Below, in pieces: positions 33,037 to 42,106 of a stretch of DNA of 64,000 bases (positions within the stretch are counted from its first letter, which is position 1; every line of letters begins with the position of its first letter). This DNA comes from an uncultured Clostridia bacterium (lineage in GTDB: Bacteria; Bacillota; Clostridia; Oscillospirales; Oscillospiraceae). Under the pieces are notes generated by a model. It was not told where the DNA came from. It was given only the letters and a program-made list of their open reading frames with translations, and did not search any database. Location of the stretch: positions 1-64,000 of the forward strand of contig CAMFBN010000001.1 in NCBI GenBank assembly GCA_945948535.1, written 5' to 3'. The translations under genes and the position numbers were made by a program.

Positions 33037-33941
33037 ACCCCTGCCTCCATGTGCAGGCCCACGCCGGAAACCTGCTTCCTGAGAATCGTTTCAATCAGGC
33101 CTGCAATGTGGGCGCCGGCTTCCACGGCAGGGGTGCCCTGAGCGTGGATGTTGGAAACCACCGTCCGGGCAGATTCCGACACGCCGGTGTGGGGCTTGTA
33201 GGTGATATAGGCGGACATGCTCTTGTCCGTCACCAGTCCCGGACGCTCCCCCACCAGCATACACACCAACTCGCAGCCGGTGATGTCGCCAATGGCATCC
33301 CCCGCGCCTACCCGGCAATAGCGCACAAATATGGGCGTACCCGGATCGATGCCCTTTAGTTTCAGGCCCTCCCGAAGGGCCTCCATGCAGTCCATGGCAT
33401 TGGCGGTAATGGCAGCGGAAGACAGGCCGTCCCCTACTACGATCTGCACCCGGGGGGTGCCGGGAATGGCGGCGCGGATCTTTTTCTGATTTTCCTCATC
33501 AAAGCAGCGGCCGTAATCCGGGCGGGTCAAATACTCATCCTTGCTTTGGCACCGGGTCTGCACCTCAACCATACCGTTTTTCGCCGCGAAATCCTCCGGC
33601 ACCTGGGAAAACACCGCGTCCTGTGCCGCCGCGTGGTCGGCGCGGAAGCGCAGCATGGTCAGGGTCTTATAGCGGGGACCTGCCTTGCCGCTGCCCAGAC
33701 GGGCAGGGGTACGCTCCTTCATTTTCCGGAATTTTTCTCCATTTTTCGGATTTTCGGTCAAATACAGCTTGCGCAAGTCCAGTGCACTTACGTCCGGCAC
33801 GAAATCACCGTCGTGGTAATGGGTATCCTTCGCTTCCGGCTGGGGCACAGTCGGACGGTACTCCCCCGCTTTCACCATGGGCGGGGCATCCATGGTGCTT
33901 AAAATTTCCGCAACCATGGCAGTCAGTTCCTGTTTGTTCAT
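33033..33941 (-). CDS. eutC: Ethanolamine ammonia-lyase small subunit EutC
   Basis: 302 residues. The N-terminal ~20 residues (MNKQELTAMVAEILSTM) form the amphipathic targeting helix known for EutC. The B12-binding core has PARLGSGKAGPRYKTLTMLR, DEYLTRPDYGRCFDEENQ, VQIVVGDGLSSAAITANA and CELVCMLVGERPGLVTDKS. Complete. It is coupled by 4-bp overlaps to eutA and eutL rather than to eutB. Confidence 0.95.
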   Translation of the reverse strand: MNKQELTAMVAEILSTMDAPPMVKAGEYRPTVPQPEAKDTHYHDGDFVPDVSALDLRKLYLTENPKNGEKFRKMKERTPARLGSGKAGPRYKTLTMLRFRADHAAAQDAVFSQVPEDFAAKNGMVEVQTRCQSKDEYLTRPDYGRCFDEENQKKIRAAIPGTPRVQIVVGDGLSSAAITANAMDCMEALREGLKLKGIDPGTPIFVRYCRVGAGDAIGDITGCELVCMLVGERPGLVTDKSMSAYITYKPHTGVSESARTVVSNIHAQGTPAVEAGAHIAGLIETILRKQVSGVGLHMEAGV

Positions 33942-35269
33942 GTGCTTCTCCTTTCCAACACCAGCGTCTTTACCACCACCGGGAAGGCACCGCCCACCGG
34001 CTCCCCGATGTCCAGATAGCTATCCTCTCCCACGTGAATCCGGTCAATGCACAGAATGCGGGCATCGGGAGAGAGTCTCGCCGCCAGCGCCTGTCCCAGC
34101 GCCTTTGCCATATCCGCTTCCAGACAGATATACAGCTCCGGCGGGTTATTTTGGGCCAGCTCCTGGGCGATTGCCCGTACCTGGGCATAGGTTGGCGGCA
34201 GCGCTCCGGGGAGGGAAAGCACCACGGAACCTTCGTGAAATTCGCTGTTTTTCCGAGCAACCGGCAGATTTTTCAGAGGGAACCGGACATTCTGGCTGTA
34301 TACGGTGCTGCCGGAAAGCTGGGTAGAGTAGCTGCCCGCGCCGATCACCGTGGCCCGGATGGTTTCCCGGCCCAGTGCGTATTCCCCCTGACACAGGCGG
34401 CTTTCGCGAATGGTCCTGCCAAGAATCGGCCCCAGATCGCCGAACTGATCCCACGGTTTATCCTGCGCAATACAGTCGGCAACTCCACCGGAAAAGGACA
34501 GCACCACTTCCCCCTTCGGCGGGTTCCATTTCTGTCCCGTTTCTTCGGTGAGCAGTTTCTCCATCAAATCGGTGGGATTCCGAATCCCTGCCGCCATTTC
34601 CAGGGCCTGCGTCAGTGTTTCCGCCAGCTTACAAAGCTCCGGCTGTGTGGCGATTTCTCCCGGTTTCCGGTGAAAAATACCGGACAATACCCCGGAAACG
34701 TAAGTGATCTTTTGATTCTGGTCGAATTTTATCAGCCGTCCGCCCACGTTCAGGCAGCCGGTGCGGACGATTTTTCCATCCTCGATATAGGCAAGATTGC
34801 TGGTGCCGCCGCCGATGTCCATATGAAGTACAGGCTTGCCGGCGGTTCGGGAAAGCTCCACCGCGCCGGCTCCCTTCGCCGCCAGTACGCTCTCCAGATC
34901 CGGCCCGGCAGTGGCAACCACAAAGTCTCCGGCGAAATCCGACAGGGCATCCAGCACCACCCGGGCATTCTCCTTCCGGCTGGTCTCCCCGGTGATGATG
35001 ATGGCCCCGGTGTCCACGTCCTCCCGGCGGATGCCCGCATTTTGGTACTCCGCCTTCACGATGGCGCGGATCGCCGCCCCATCCACATGGCTTTCATCCA
35101 GCAGCGGGGTAAAATAGACCGGACTTTTATACAGGACGCTTCGTTCCGTAATATCCATATCCGGTACGGCAAAGCTGGATGCCCGGTTTTCCACTGTCAA
35201 CCGGGAGACTACCAGCTGGGTAGAGGTGGTACCCACGTCCAGTCCCACACTCAGCAGGCACTCAGACAC
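33938..35269 (-). CDS. eutA: Ethanolamine ammonia-lyase reactivase EutA
   Basis: ATPase that exchanges damaged cobalamin from EutBC. 443 residues of the ASKHA (actin/Hsp70-like) fold: phosphate-1 motif LDVGTTSTQLVV at the N-terminus, LHMDIGGGTSNLAYIEDG near residue 145, and the adenosine-region SFSGGVADCIAQDKPW near 265. It overlaps eutG by 8 bp and eutC by 4 bp. Confidence 0.94.
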   Translation of the reverse strand: MSECLLSVGLDVGTTSTQLVVSRLTVENRASSFAVPDMDITERSVLYKSPVYFTPLLDESHVDGAAIRAIVKAEYQNAGIRREDVDTGAIIITGETSRKENARVVLDALSDFAGDFVVATAGPDLESVLAAKGAGAVELSRTAGKPVLHMDIGGGTSNLAYIEDGKIVRTGCLNVGGRLIKFDQNQKITYVSGVLSGIFHRKPGEIATQPELCKLAETLTQALEMAAGIRNPTDLMEKLLTEETGQKWNPPKGEVVLSFSGGVADCIAQDKPWDQFGDLGPILGRTIRESRLCQGEYALGRETIRATVIGAGSYSTQLSGSTVYSQNVRFPLKNLPVARKNSEFHEGSVVLSLPGALPPTYAQVRAIAQELAQNNPPELYICLEADMAKALGQALAARLSPDARILCIDRIHVGEDSYLDIGEPVGGAFPVVVKTLVLERRST

Positions 35270-36344
35270 GGCCTGTCACCTCTTCCAGAATACGGCGCAC
35301 CAGAAAATCCTCCACCGGCATGGGATTACTCTGGCAGCAGGGGTCTGCCAGCGCCGCCTTCACGATTTCGTCCGCATTCCGCCAGACACTTCGGGGGTCC
35401 ACTCCCGCCTGCACCAGCGTCTCCGGCAGGTTCAACTCCCGGCGCAGACGGATCAGGCCGTTTTTCAGATTTCGGACCGCGATGGTGTCCACACTGCCGC
35501 CCATGCCCGCCGCGCGGGCCAGCTCCGCATATTTCTTTGACGCGACGTGTGCGTTGCAGCCGATCACAGCGGGCAGAATAATGGCATTCAGCCGCCCGTG
35601 GGAAACATGGAACATACCCCCCAGGCTGTGGGACAGGGCGTGGCACAGTCCCAACCCCGCCTGCGTAAACGCCATGCCCGCCATAGTCGCCGCCAGATGC
35701 ACCTTCAGCCGAACCGACGTATTTCCCGCATAAGATGCCGGCAGCGCCGCGAAGGCGCTGGAAAAAGACTCACGGGCATATAAATCCGTGATGGTCCCGG
35801 CGTCCCGGGCAACGTAGGCTTCCGCCCCGTGGGTCAGCACGTCAAAGCCCGTCTCTGCGATCAGGCTCTTTGGCAGCTCTGTCAGCAGATCGCTGTCCAG
35901 AATTGCCACGTCCGGGCGAATCCGTTTGTCCACCAGCGGGTGCTTCACATGGTCGTGGGTCAGAATGGCAAAATCCGTCACCTCCGAACCGGAGCCGGAG
36001 GTTGTGGGAATTGCCACCATTTTATAAGTTCCTTTCGCAAAAAAAGCCATGGCCTTGGCGCAGTCCATAGCGCTGCCGCCGCCAAGGGCCACCAGCAGGT
36101 CCGGCGCAAAGGCCCGAAGCCGGGCCGTCCCCTCTGCCGCCAGCTCCACTGTGGGGTCCGGCTGTACCTTGTCAAATACCTCCGATTCCTGACAGTTCGC
36201 AAGCCCGATGATGCGCTCCGCCGTTCCGTTTTTCACGAAGAACGGGTCCGTGACCAGAAACAGCCGCCTGGCCCCCATGGTGGACAGCGCGCTGCACGCC
36301 CCCGGTCCCGACAGGATTCTTGTTTTACAGGAGAATTCCTCCAA
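35262..36344 (-). CDS. eutG: Iron-type alcohol dehydrogenase EutG
   Basis: Reduces acetaldehyde to ethanol, recycling NAD+ inside the microcompartment. 360 residues with LLVALGGGSAMDCAKAMAFF near residue 90, TTSGSGSEVTDFAI near 132, and iron ligands in VLTHGAEAYVARD and GLCHALSHSLGGMFHVSHGR. The start is a TTG at 36344 (MEEFSCKTRILSG...), overlapping a short ATGATT reading frame. It is the first gene of the operon, with only about 70 nt back to the glgP terminator and no obvious -10/-35 pair. Confidence 0.9.
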   Translation of the reverse strand: MEEFSCKTRILSGPGACSALSTMGARRLFLVTDPFFVKNGTAERIIGLANCQESEVFDKVQPDPTVELAAEGTARLRAFAPDLLVALGGGSAMDCAKAMAFFAKGTYKMVAIPTTSGSGSEVTDFAILTHDHVKHPLVDKRIRPDVAILDSDLLTELPKSLIAETGFDVLTHGAEAYVARDAGTITDLYARESFSSAFAALPASYAGNTSVRLKVHLAATMAGMAFTQAGLGLCHALSHSLGGMFHVSHGRLNAIILPAVIGCNAHVASKKYAELARAAGMGGSVDTIAVRNLKNGLIRLRRELNLPETLVQAGVDPRSVWRNADEIVKAALADPCCQSNPMPVEDFLVRRILEEVTGRV

Positions 36345-36413
36345 TCATAACCACCGCCTTTTCTGGAGGTAGTATTTCCCGGGCTTTGCAAACTATGTGT
36401 AAAATGCGCGCAA

Positions 36414-36446
36414 AAATCCCCGGATTCCTTTGGAATCCGGGGATTT
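36414..36446 (-). terminator. Intrinsic terminator of glgP
   Basis: A 15-bp perfect stem (AAATCCCCGGATTCC / GGAATCCGGGGATTT) with a TTT loop, followed on the minus strand by TTTTTGC, 11 nt beyond the glgP stop. It also isolates the eut operon from glgP read-through. Confidence 0.88.
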
Positions 36447-36457
36447 GGAAGAAGCGC

Positions 36458-38785
36458 TTAGTACTGGATGGGTTTGATGTGCCAAATTTCCTCGGCGTAC
36501 TGACGAATGGTACGGTCGGAGGAGAACTTTGCGGCGGACGCCACGTTCTGGAGGCACTTGCGGCCGAAGGTCATGCGGTCGGCATAGTCCCGGTTGGCGC
36601 GGAGCTTGGCATCCAGATAGGATTCGTAGTCCAGCAGCAGCCGGTACTGGTCGGAGTTGTTGCCCCAGTCCAGCAGCGAGTGGAACAGGTTGCGCAGACC
36701 GTCGTCGGTAGGCACGGTTCCGTCCACCAGCGTATTGATGGCGCGGCGCAGGTCGGCATTGCTGTCGTAGATGCCGCGGGGATAGTAGGTGCTGCGGCCG
36801 GCATTGATCTGCTCAACTGTGTGACCGAAGATATACTCGTTTTCCATGCCCGCTTCCTGAGCAATCTCCACGTTGGCGCCGTCCAGCGTGCCCAGGGTCA
36901 CAGCGCCGTTGAGCATCAGCTTCATGTTGCCGGTGCCGGAAGCCTCCGTGCCGGCAGGAGAAATCTGCTCGGAAACATCCGCGGCGGGGATGATGTGCTC
37001 CGCGTAGGAGCAGTTGTAGTTCTGAACAAAGACCACCTTGATCTTGTCCGCTACGGCGGGATCGTTGTTGATCATCCGGGCCACACGGTTGATGTAGCGG
37101 ATGACGGACTTGGCGTCCATATAGCCGGGGGCGGACTTTGCGCCGAAAATAAACACGGTGGGATGGAAGTCAGGCAGACGGCCCTCCTTCAAGCGGAAAT
37201 AGATGTCCACAACGGACAGAATGTTCATCAGCTGGCGCTTATACAGGTGCAGGCGCTTGACCTGAACATCAAACATGAAGTCAGGATTCAGCATGATACC
37301 CTCGTGCTTGGCGATGACGTGGCACAGCTGCTCCTTCTTCTTGCGCTTGATGGCATTGAACTGGGCAACCGTCTCATCGCTCACCTGATCCTTCAGGCCG
37401 CCGATCAGCTCCAGATCCTTCAGGAAGTCGCCGCCCACCTTCTGCCGGACCATATCCGTCAGTTCCGGGTTGCACAGACCGATCCAGCGGCGGGGGGTAA
37501 TACCGTTGGTCTTATTCTGGAAACGTTCCGGATAGGCGTAGTACCAGTCCTTGAAGCAGTCGTCCTTCAGAATCTGGGTGTGAATCTCCGCGACGCCGTT
37601 GACGTAGCTGCCCACGTAAACGGACAGGTTTGCCATGTGGGCCACATTGTCCCGGATAATGAACAGGTTGGGATGCTCGCTCTTCAGCTTGGCGTCGATC
37701 TGGCAGATGATATCCACGATTTCGGGAACCACGCTGCGCATCAAATCCAGAGGCCACTTCTCCAGCGCCTCGCCCATGACGGTGTGGTTGGTATAGGAGA
37801 AGGTCTTCTGGGCCACCTGGAAGGCCTCGTCAAAGCTCATGCCCTCCAGCTTCAGCAAGCGAATCAGCTCAGGAATGGACATGGCCGGGTGGGTATCGTT
37901 CAGCTGCACGGCGTAGAATTCGCCGAAGCGGCTCAGGTCGTTGCCGTGGGCAATCTTGAAGGTGCGGATCATATCCTGCAATGATGCGGAGGACAGCACA
38001 TACTGCTGCTTGATACGCAGACGCTTGCCGTCCCAGGTGGAGTCGTTGGGATACAGCACGCGGGTGATGTCCTCAGCCTTATTCTTGGCATCCAGGGCCC
38101 GCAGGTAATCCTGAGAGTTGAAAGCGTCGAAGTTCAGCTCTTCCTCCGCCTCGCACTGCCACAGACGCAGGGTGCCCACATTTTTGGTGTCATAGCCGAT
38201 GATGGGCACATCGTAGGGAACCGCCAGAACGGTGTGGTCGGGGAAGTGAATCTTCACAGTGTGGTTGTAGCGGCGGTAAGACCAGGGATCGCCGAACTTG
38301 GTCCAGTCATCGGCCTTCTCCACCTGATTGCCGTTGCCGTCAAAGCTCTGCTTGAACAGGCCGAATTTATAGCGCAGACCATAGCCGGACAGGGGGATGT
38401 TGGTGGAAGCGGCGCTGTCCAGGAAGCAGGCCGCCAGACGGCCCAGGCCGCCGTTGCCCAGTGCGTCATCCTCGATATCCTCCAGAACCGCCAGATCCAC
38501 GCCCCGCTCGGCAAACAGTTTCTTCATCTCGTCCAGAATGCCAAGATTGAACAGGTTGCTGTAAACCAGACGACCGATCAGGTACTCAGCGGAAATATAA
38601 TAGGCCTTGCGCTCGTGCATACGGGTCTTCTTGGCATGGCTCCAGTTATCGGAAATCGCCATCATGACCGCCTGACCCAGGGCCTCATGCAGCTCCTGTG
38701 CCGTGGCGTCCTTCAGGGATACGTCGTAAGTGTACTTCAGCTGTGCTTCCGTCCACTTCAGGATGTTCACACAATTCAGATTCAT
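36458..38785 (-). CDS. glgP: Glycogen/maltodextrin phosphorylase
   Basis: Releases glucose-1-phosphate from alpha-glucans using PLP. ATG 38785 lies 9 nt after GGAGG; 775 residues, normal. Conserved blocks are ALGNGGLGRLAACFLDSAA, AVQLNDTHPAMSIPELIRL, KTNGITPRRWIGLCNPEL and the PLP-lysine region EASGTGNMKLMLNGAVTLGT near residue 640. No truncation. The promoter region contains a LacI-type palindrome (see 38897-38956). Confidence 0.96.
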   Translation of the reverse strand: MNLNCVNILKWTEAQLKYTYDVSLKDATAQELHEALGQAVMMAISDNWSHAKKTRMHERKAYYISAEYLIGRLVYSNLFNLGILDEMKKLFAERGVDLAVLEDIEDDALGNGGLGRLAACFLDSAASTNIPLSGYGLRYKFGLFKQSFDGNGNQVEKADDWTKFGDPWSYRRYNHTVKIHFPDHTVLAVPYDVPIIGYDTKNVGTLRLWQCEAEEELNFDAFNSQDYLRALDAKNKAEDITRVLYPNDSTWDGKRLRIKQQYVLSSASLQDMIRTFKIAHGNDLSRFGEFYAVQLNDTHPAMSIPELIRLLKLEGMSFDEAFQVAQKTFSYTNHTVMGEALEKWPLDLMRSVVPEIVDIICQIDAKLKSEHPNLFIIRDNVAHMANLSVYVGSYVNGVAEIHTQILKDDCFKDWYYAYPERFQNKTNGITPRRWIGLCNPELTDMVRQKVGGDFLKDLELIGGLKDQVSDETVAQFNAIKRKKKEQLCHVIAKHEGIMLNPDFMFDVQVKRLHLYKRQLMNILSVVDIYFRLKEGRLPDFHPTVFIFGAKSAPGYMDAKSVIRYINRVARMINNDPAVADKIKVVFVQNYNCSYAEHIIPAADVSEQISPAGTEASGTGNMKLMLNGAVTLGTLDGANVEIAQEAGMENEYIFGHTVEQINAGRSTYYPRGIYDSNADLRRAINTLVDGTVPTDDGLRNLFHSLLDWGNNSDQYRLLLDYESYLDAKLRANRDYADRMTFGRKCLQNVASAAKFSSDRTIRQYAEEIWHIKPIQY

Positions 38786-38896
38786 CTTTTCAAGCCTCCA
38801 TAATATCATCGGGGTTTCGTCATTGTCTCAAACCGCGAAGGCGGTTGCAACTACAAAATGCCGTGGGGTGGCCTTAAAACGGATGATTGGAAAAGT

Positions 38897-38956
38897 GAAA
38901 CGTTTCCATCCCACCCCATACCTTTATAGAATACTGTCAATTCCCTTTTTTGTCAA
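38897..38956 (-). promoter_or_regulatory. glgP promoter with LacI-type operator
   Basis: Minus-strand -35 TTGACA (38951-38956), 17 bp, -10 TATTCT (38928-38933). The palindrome GAAACGTTTC (38897-38906) lies about 15-25 nt downstream of the predicted start. Its central CG and A/T flanks resemble LacI/GalR-family operators; it is one base pair per arm too short to be a clean CcpA cre site. Placement downstream of the start suits repression by road-block. Confidence 0.6.
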
Positions 38957-39047
38957 GTAATAACCAGCGAAAAATGGCGAATTTTTCCGTTTTCGGCATA
39001 TGATTTCTATTATAACCCCGCAGGATGGGGATCATTCCGCCCCACGT

Positions 39048-39078
39048 AAAAAAGACCCGCCGTGCGGCGGGTCTTTTT
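39048..39078 (-). terminator. Intrinsic terminator of the ABC ATPase gene
   Basis: GACCCGCCG / CGGCGGGTC stem (39054-39073) flanked by A and T runs, followed by TTTTTT on the minus strand, just after the stop of the ATPase gene. Confidence 0.85.
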
Positions 39079-39089
39079 GGATGTACAAA

Positions 39090-40277
39090 TCAGGCTTCCA
39101 GGTTGATGCCAGTCTCCTTGGAGAACAGGTGGCACACATGACCGGGGAAGGTGTACTTGACGGTATTGCCATTGGACAGGGCGGCGACTTCCGCGCCGGT
39201 CATGTTCATGGTGGAAACAACCATGACCACGTCGCGGCCCATGCTGGTCACATGCAGGTGGACAGAAGAGCCCATCAGCTCGGACACGTCGACCTTGCCT
39301 TCGATGCCCTCGGTACCCAGGGTGATGTGCTCGGGGCGGACGCCCAGAACCACATCCTGCTCGGCAACATTGTTGGCAGAGAGCTTGGCCTGCTTCTCCT
39401 CGGACAGCTCAACACTCAGAGCGTCCAGCTTGACAACGTACTTGCCGTTCTCTTTCACCAGCTTGGCGTTCTCGAACAGGTTCATCTGAGGCGTGCCAAT
39501 GAAAGTAGCAACGAACAGGTTGTAAGGATGATTGAACACTTCCTGAGGCGTGCCGATCTGCTGGATGAAGCCGTCCTTCATGATGACGATCCGGTCGCCC
39601 AGAGTCATAGCCTCGGTCTGGTCGTGGGTAACATAGATGAAGGTGGTGTTGATGCGCTGACGCAGCTTGATGATCTCAGCACGCATCTGGTTACGCAGCT
39701 TGGCGTCCAGGTTGGACAGAGGCTCGTCCATCAGCAGAACCTTGGGCTCACGGACGATAGCACGGCCGATGGCAACACGCTGACGCTGACCACCGGACAG
39801 AGCCTTGGGCTTACGGCCCAGGTACTGGGTGATGTCCAGAATCTCAGCAGCTTCCTTGACCTTCTTATCGATCTCGTCCTTGGGCATCTTGCGCAGCTTC
39901 AGGGCGAAGGCGATGTTATCATAAACGGTCATGTGGGGGTACAGGGCGTAGTTCTGGAAGACCATGGCGATATCGCGGTCCTTGGGAGCCACATCGTTCA
40001 CCAGCTTGTCTCCGATGTACAGCTCGCCGCCGGAAATCTCTTCCAGACCGGCGATCATCCGCAGAGTGGTGGACTTACCGCAGCCGGAAGGTCCGACCAG
40101 AACGATGAACTCCTTATCGGCGATGTCCAGGTTGAACTCCTGAACCGCCACGACGCCCTCGTCCGTGATCTGCAGGTTGGTCTTCTTTTCGGGCTCGCCC
40201 TTCTTCTTTTTCTTCTTGGCATCGTCGCCGTTGAAGGGATAGACCTTTTTGATGTTCTTCAGGGTTAAGCTTGCCAT
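39090..40277 (-). CDS. msmK: Sugar ABC transporter ATPase, MsmK/UgpC type
   Basis: Shared ATPase that energises carbohydrate importers. 395 residues from ATG 40277 (MASLTLKNIKKVYPFNG). Walker A is LVGPSGCGKSTT, signature ALSGGQRQRVAIGRA, Walker B PKVLLMDEPLSNLDAK. A C-terminal MalK-like regulatory domain has VVLGVRPEHITLG. A Lys-rich insertion (KKKKKKGEPEKK, about residues 21-32) separates the first strand from the normal VAVQEFNLDI. No permease or binding-protein gene is adjacent, as is usual for a multitask MsmK/MsmX ATPase. No Shine-Dalgarno sequence is obvious at this start. Confidence 0.9.
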   Translation of the reverse strand: MASLTLKNIKKVYPFNGDDAKKKKKKGEPEKKTNLQITDEGVVAVQEFNLDIADKEFIVLVGPSGCGKSTTLRMIAGLEEISGGELYIGDKLVNDVAPKDRDIAMVFQNYALYPHMTVYDNIAFALKLRKMPKDEIDKKVKEAAEILDITQYLGRKPKALSGGQRQRVAIGRAIVREPKVLLMDEPLSNLDAKLRNQMRAEIIKLRQRINTTFIYVTHDQTEAMTLGDRIVIMKDGFIQQIGTPQEVFNHPYNLFVATFIGTPQMNLFENAKLVKENGKYVVKLDALSVELSEEKQAKLSANNVAEQDVVLGVRPEHITLGTEGIEGKVDVSELMGSSVHLHVTSMGRDVVMVVSTMNMTGAEVAALSNGNTVKYTFPGHVCHLFSKETGINLEA

Positions 40278-40469
40278 ACGTTTTTCGACTCTAAACGCAC
40301 CTACCATTTTCGCGTGCGTTCTCGCATACCCGGACAGTAAAAATAATCCGGGAGCATTACGACAGGTCTCCACACTGCCGCACCGTGAGTCAGACGGATT
40401 TATCCTCCTTTAATTCAGCGAACGGCGCCTAGGGTAGTGGAGTAGACGCAATTCACCTGGATACACAGA

Positions 40470-40498
40470 TAATATCATATTATTTTCCATCCGGCAAC
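40470..40498 (-). promoter_or_regulatory. Promoter of the ABC ATPase gene
   Basis: Minus strand -35 TTGCCG (40493-40498), 17 bp, -10 TATTAT (40470-40475). The implied 5' UTR is about 185 nt and contains an unused AAAGGAGG (40404-40412) not followed by a start codon at normal distance. Confidence 0.55.
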
Positions 40499-40544
40499 AG
40501 TGGGTTTTCACAGTTTTTTCCTTCTGTTTTTGTTGATTCTGCCA

Positions 40545-41828
40545 TTACCTGTCGATTTGGCAGCTGTCCCCTTCCAGAATCAGCCGGCTGCCATAGTATT
40601 CTGTCATGGCTTTTTCCAAATCGGCGGCATCCGAAACCGCCGCCGTCTCATAGCAGGAATGCATGGCAAGCTGCGGCAGGCCGATATCCACCGTGGGAAC
40701 GCTGACATGGGAAAGAGAAATCCGGCCCAGCGTGGAGCCGCCGGGAATGTCCGCCCGGTTGCAGTAGCTCTGCACGTTCACGCCCGCGTTTCTGCATATC
40801 CTGCGGAACACGGCGGCGGACATGCCGTCGGTGCAGTAGCTCAGGTTGGCGTTGTATTTCAGCACGATACCGCCGCCCAGCACGGGTGCGTTGGAGGGGT
40901 CGGCAAGCTCCGGATGATTAGGATGCACGGCATGGGCATTGTCCGCGGAAACGGCAAAGGACTGGGCCAGCATCCGTTTCAGATTCCAGCCCATGCTCTC
41001 ACAAATCCGCTCCAGCACGTCCGACAGCAGCGTGGAGCCCGCGCCCTGCACTGAGCCGGAACCGACCTCCTCGCTGTCAAACGCGCACAGCACCGGCACC
41101 GCACTGGATGTTTCCGCGCGTAAAAAGCCCCGGGCACAGCCCCAGACGCATTCCAGATCGTCCAGCGCGGCGGAAGAAATGTACTCCCCACCCGCGCCCC
41201 AGACGGAAGACTTCTGCCGGACATAGAGATACAGGTCGTGGCCCAAAATTTTCCCGCCCGCCTGCCGTTCCAATTCAGCCGCCAGCCTTCCGGCGCTGTC
41301 TTTCCCTCCCAGCAGAGGCAGCATATCCACCGCCGGATTCCACTTATAGCCATCGTTGACCTGCCGGTTCATATGAATGGCGACGCTGGGAATCAGCAGA
41401 AGGTCCCGGTCAATATCCACCAGGCGGTTCTCCACACCCCGGTCCGTTTCCACCGTCACCCGTCCGGCAACCGACAGGGGCCTGTCCAGCCAGGTATGCA
41501 GAATCTGCCCGCCGTAGCGTTCCACCGCCATCCGAAGGCAGGCCCCGTTCAGCTCATAGTTCTCCTTGACCTTAAAGCAGGGTCGGTCCAGATGGCTGGC
41601 ACTCATCAGGAAGCCCGTCGGCTGCCCTTCCGGAATCCGGAACGCCGCCAGGGCAGAACCGCCCCGCTCCACATAATATTTTCCGCCGGGCGCCAAACGC
41701 CAGTCCGCCTGTTCCGGCAGACGGGTATAGCCCCCCTCTTCCAGCGTTCTTTTCAGAAAATTCTGCGCGTGATAGACGCTGTGAGAGGCGTCCAGAAATG
41801 CCCGCAGGCTCTCAATCTGTTCCTTCAT
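40545..41828 (-). CDS. M18-family aminopeptidase
   Basis: Zinc aminopeptidase removing N-terminal (often acidic or hydrophobic) residues in the cytosol. ATG 41828 follows GGAGGAG; the longer start has none. 427 residues. Zinc ligands and catalytic residues appear in [13 protein letters not shown] (His), [15 protein letters not shown] (Glu-Glu), [14 protein letters not shown] (Asp, His) and the C-terminal [14 protein letters not shown] (His, Glu). The first helix region resembles YspII/ApeB-type M18 enzymes. Single gene, divergent from spo0A. Confidence 0.92.
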   Translation of the reverse strand: MKEQIESLRAFLDASHSVYHAQNFLKRTLEEGGYTRLPEQADWRLAPGGKYYVERGGSALAAFRIPEGQPTGFLMSASHLDRPCFKVKENYELNGACLRMAVERYGGQILHTWLDRPLSVAGRVTVETDRGVENRLVDIDRDLLLIPSVAIHMNRQVNDGYKWNPAVDMLPLLGGKDSAGRLAAELERQAGGKILGHDLYLYVRQKSSVWGAGGEYISSAALDDLECVWGCARGFLRAETSSAVPVLCAFDSEEVGSGSVQGAGSTLLSDVLERICESMGWNLKRMLAQSFAVSADNAHAVHPNHPELADPSNAPVLGGGIVLKYNANLSYCTDGMSAAVFRRICRNAGVNVQSYCNRADIPGGSTLGRISLSHVSVPTVDIGLPQLAMHSCYETAAVSDAADLEKAMTEYYGSRLILEGDSCQIDR

Positions 41829-41920
41829 TGTGGGCTTCTCCTCCATTTTTCACTGAAAAATCGACTGTTAATGATTTTACATCAAATAGTTGCAGGCGTC
41901 AACTGCTCGATCCTCCGCCA

Positions 41921-42040
41921 TTTTTCGACACGATTCTTCGAAAAAGTTACATTTTCTTACAATTTAATCACAGATTGTCGATGTTTGACGAACGATTGTT
42001 GCGGATTCCACTTGCAAATTGCAACATATCGTGGTATTCT
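41921..42040 (+). promoter_or_regulatory. spo0A control region with three 0A-box-like sites
   Basis: Candidate 0A boxes (consensus TTTGTCGAA-like): reverse-complement TGTCGAAAAA at 41921-41930, ATTGTCGATG at 41974-41983 and TTTGACGAAC at 41984-41993. A promoter follows with -35 TTGCAA (42012-42017), 17 bp and -10 TATTCT (42035-42040). The sites lie upstream of the -35 box, as expected for autoregulation by phosphorylated Spo0A. Confidence 0.6.
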
Positions 42041-42106
42041 TTTATTGTCGCACATGGCAGTTACGCCGTGAACTGGGGAGAATTCTACATGACAGGAGAG
42101 GTATGT

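Noticed and set aside
36320-37984. 554-codon plus-strand frame opposite glgP
   Set aside because: Antisense to a highly conserved phosphorylase; no ribosome site.
38897-38906. CcpA cre site at glgP
   Set aside because: The palindrome lacks the flanking TG/CA at the right distance from the central CG, so a general LacI-family operator is the safer call.
39000-40268. 422-codon plus-strand open frame opposite the MsmK gene
   Set aside because: It is antisense to a conserved ATPase, has no ribosome site, and its His/Gln/Leu-rich translation matches no family; a shadow of codon bias.
40401-40412. Hidden gene after the AAAGGAGG upstream of msmK
   Set aside because: No start codon lies within 15 nt and the short frames that follow close quickly.
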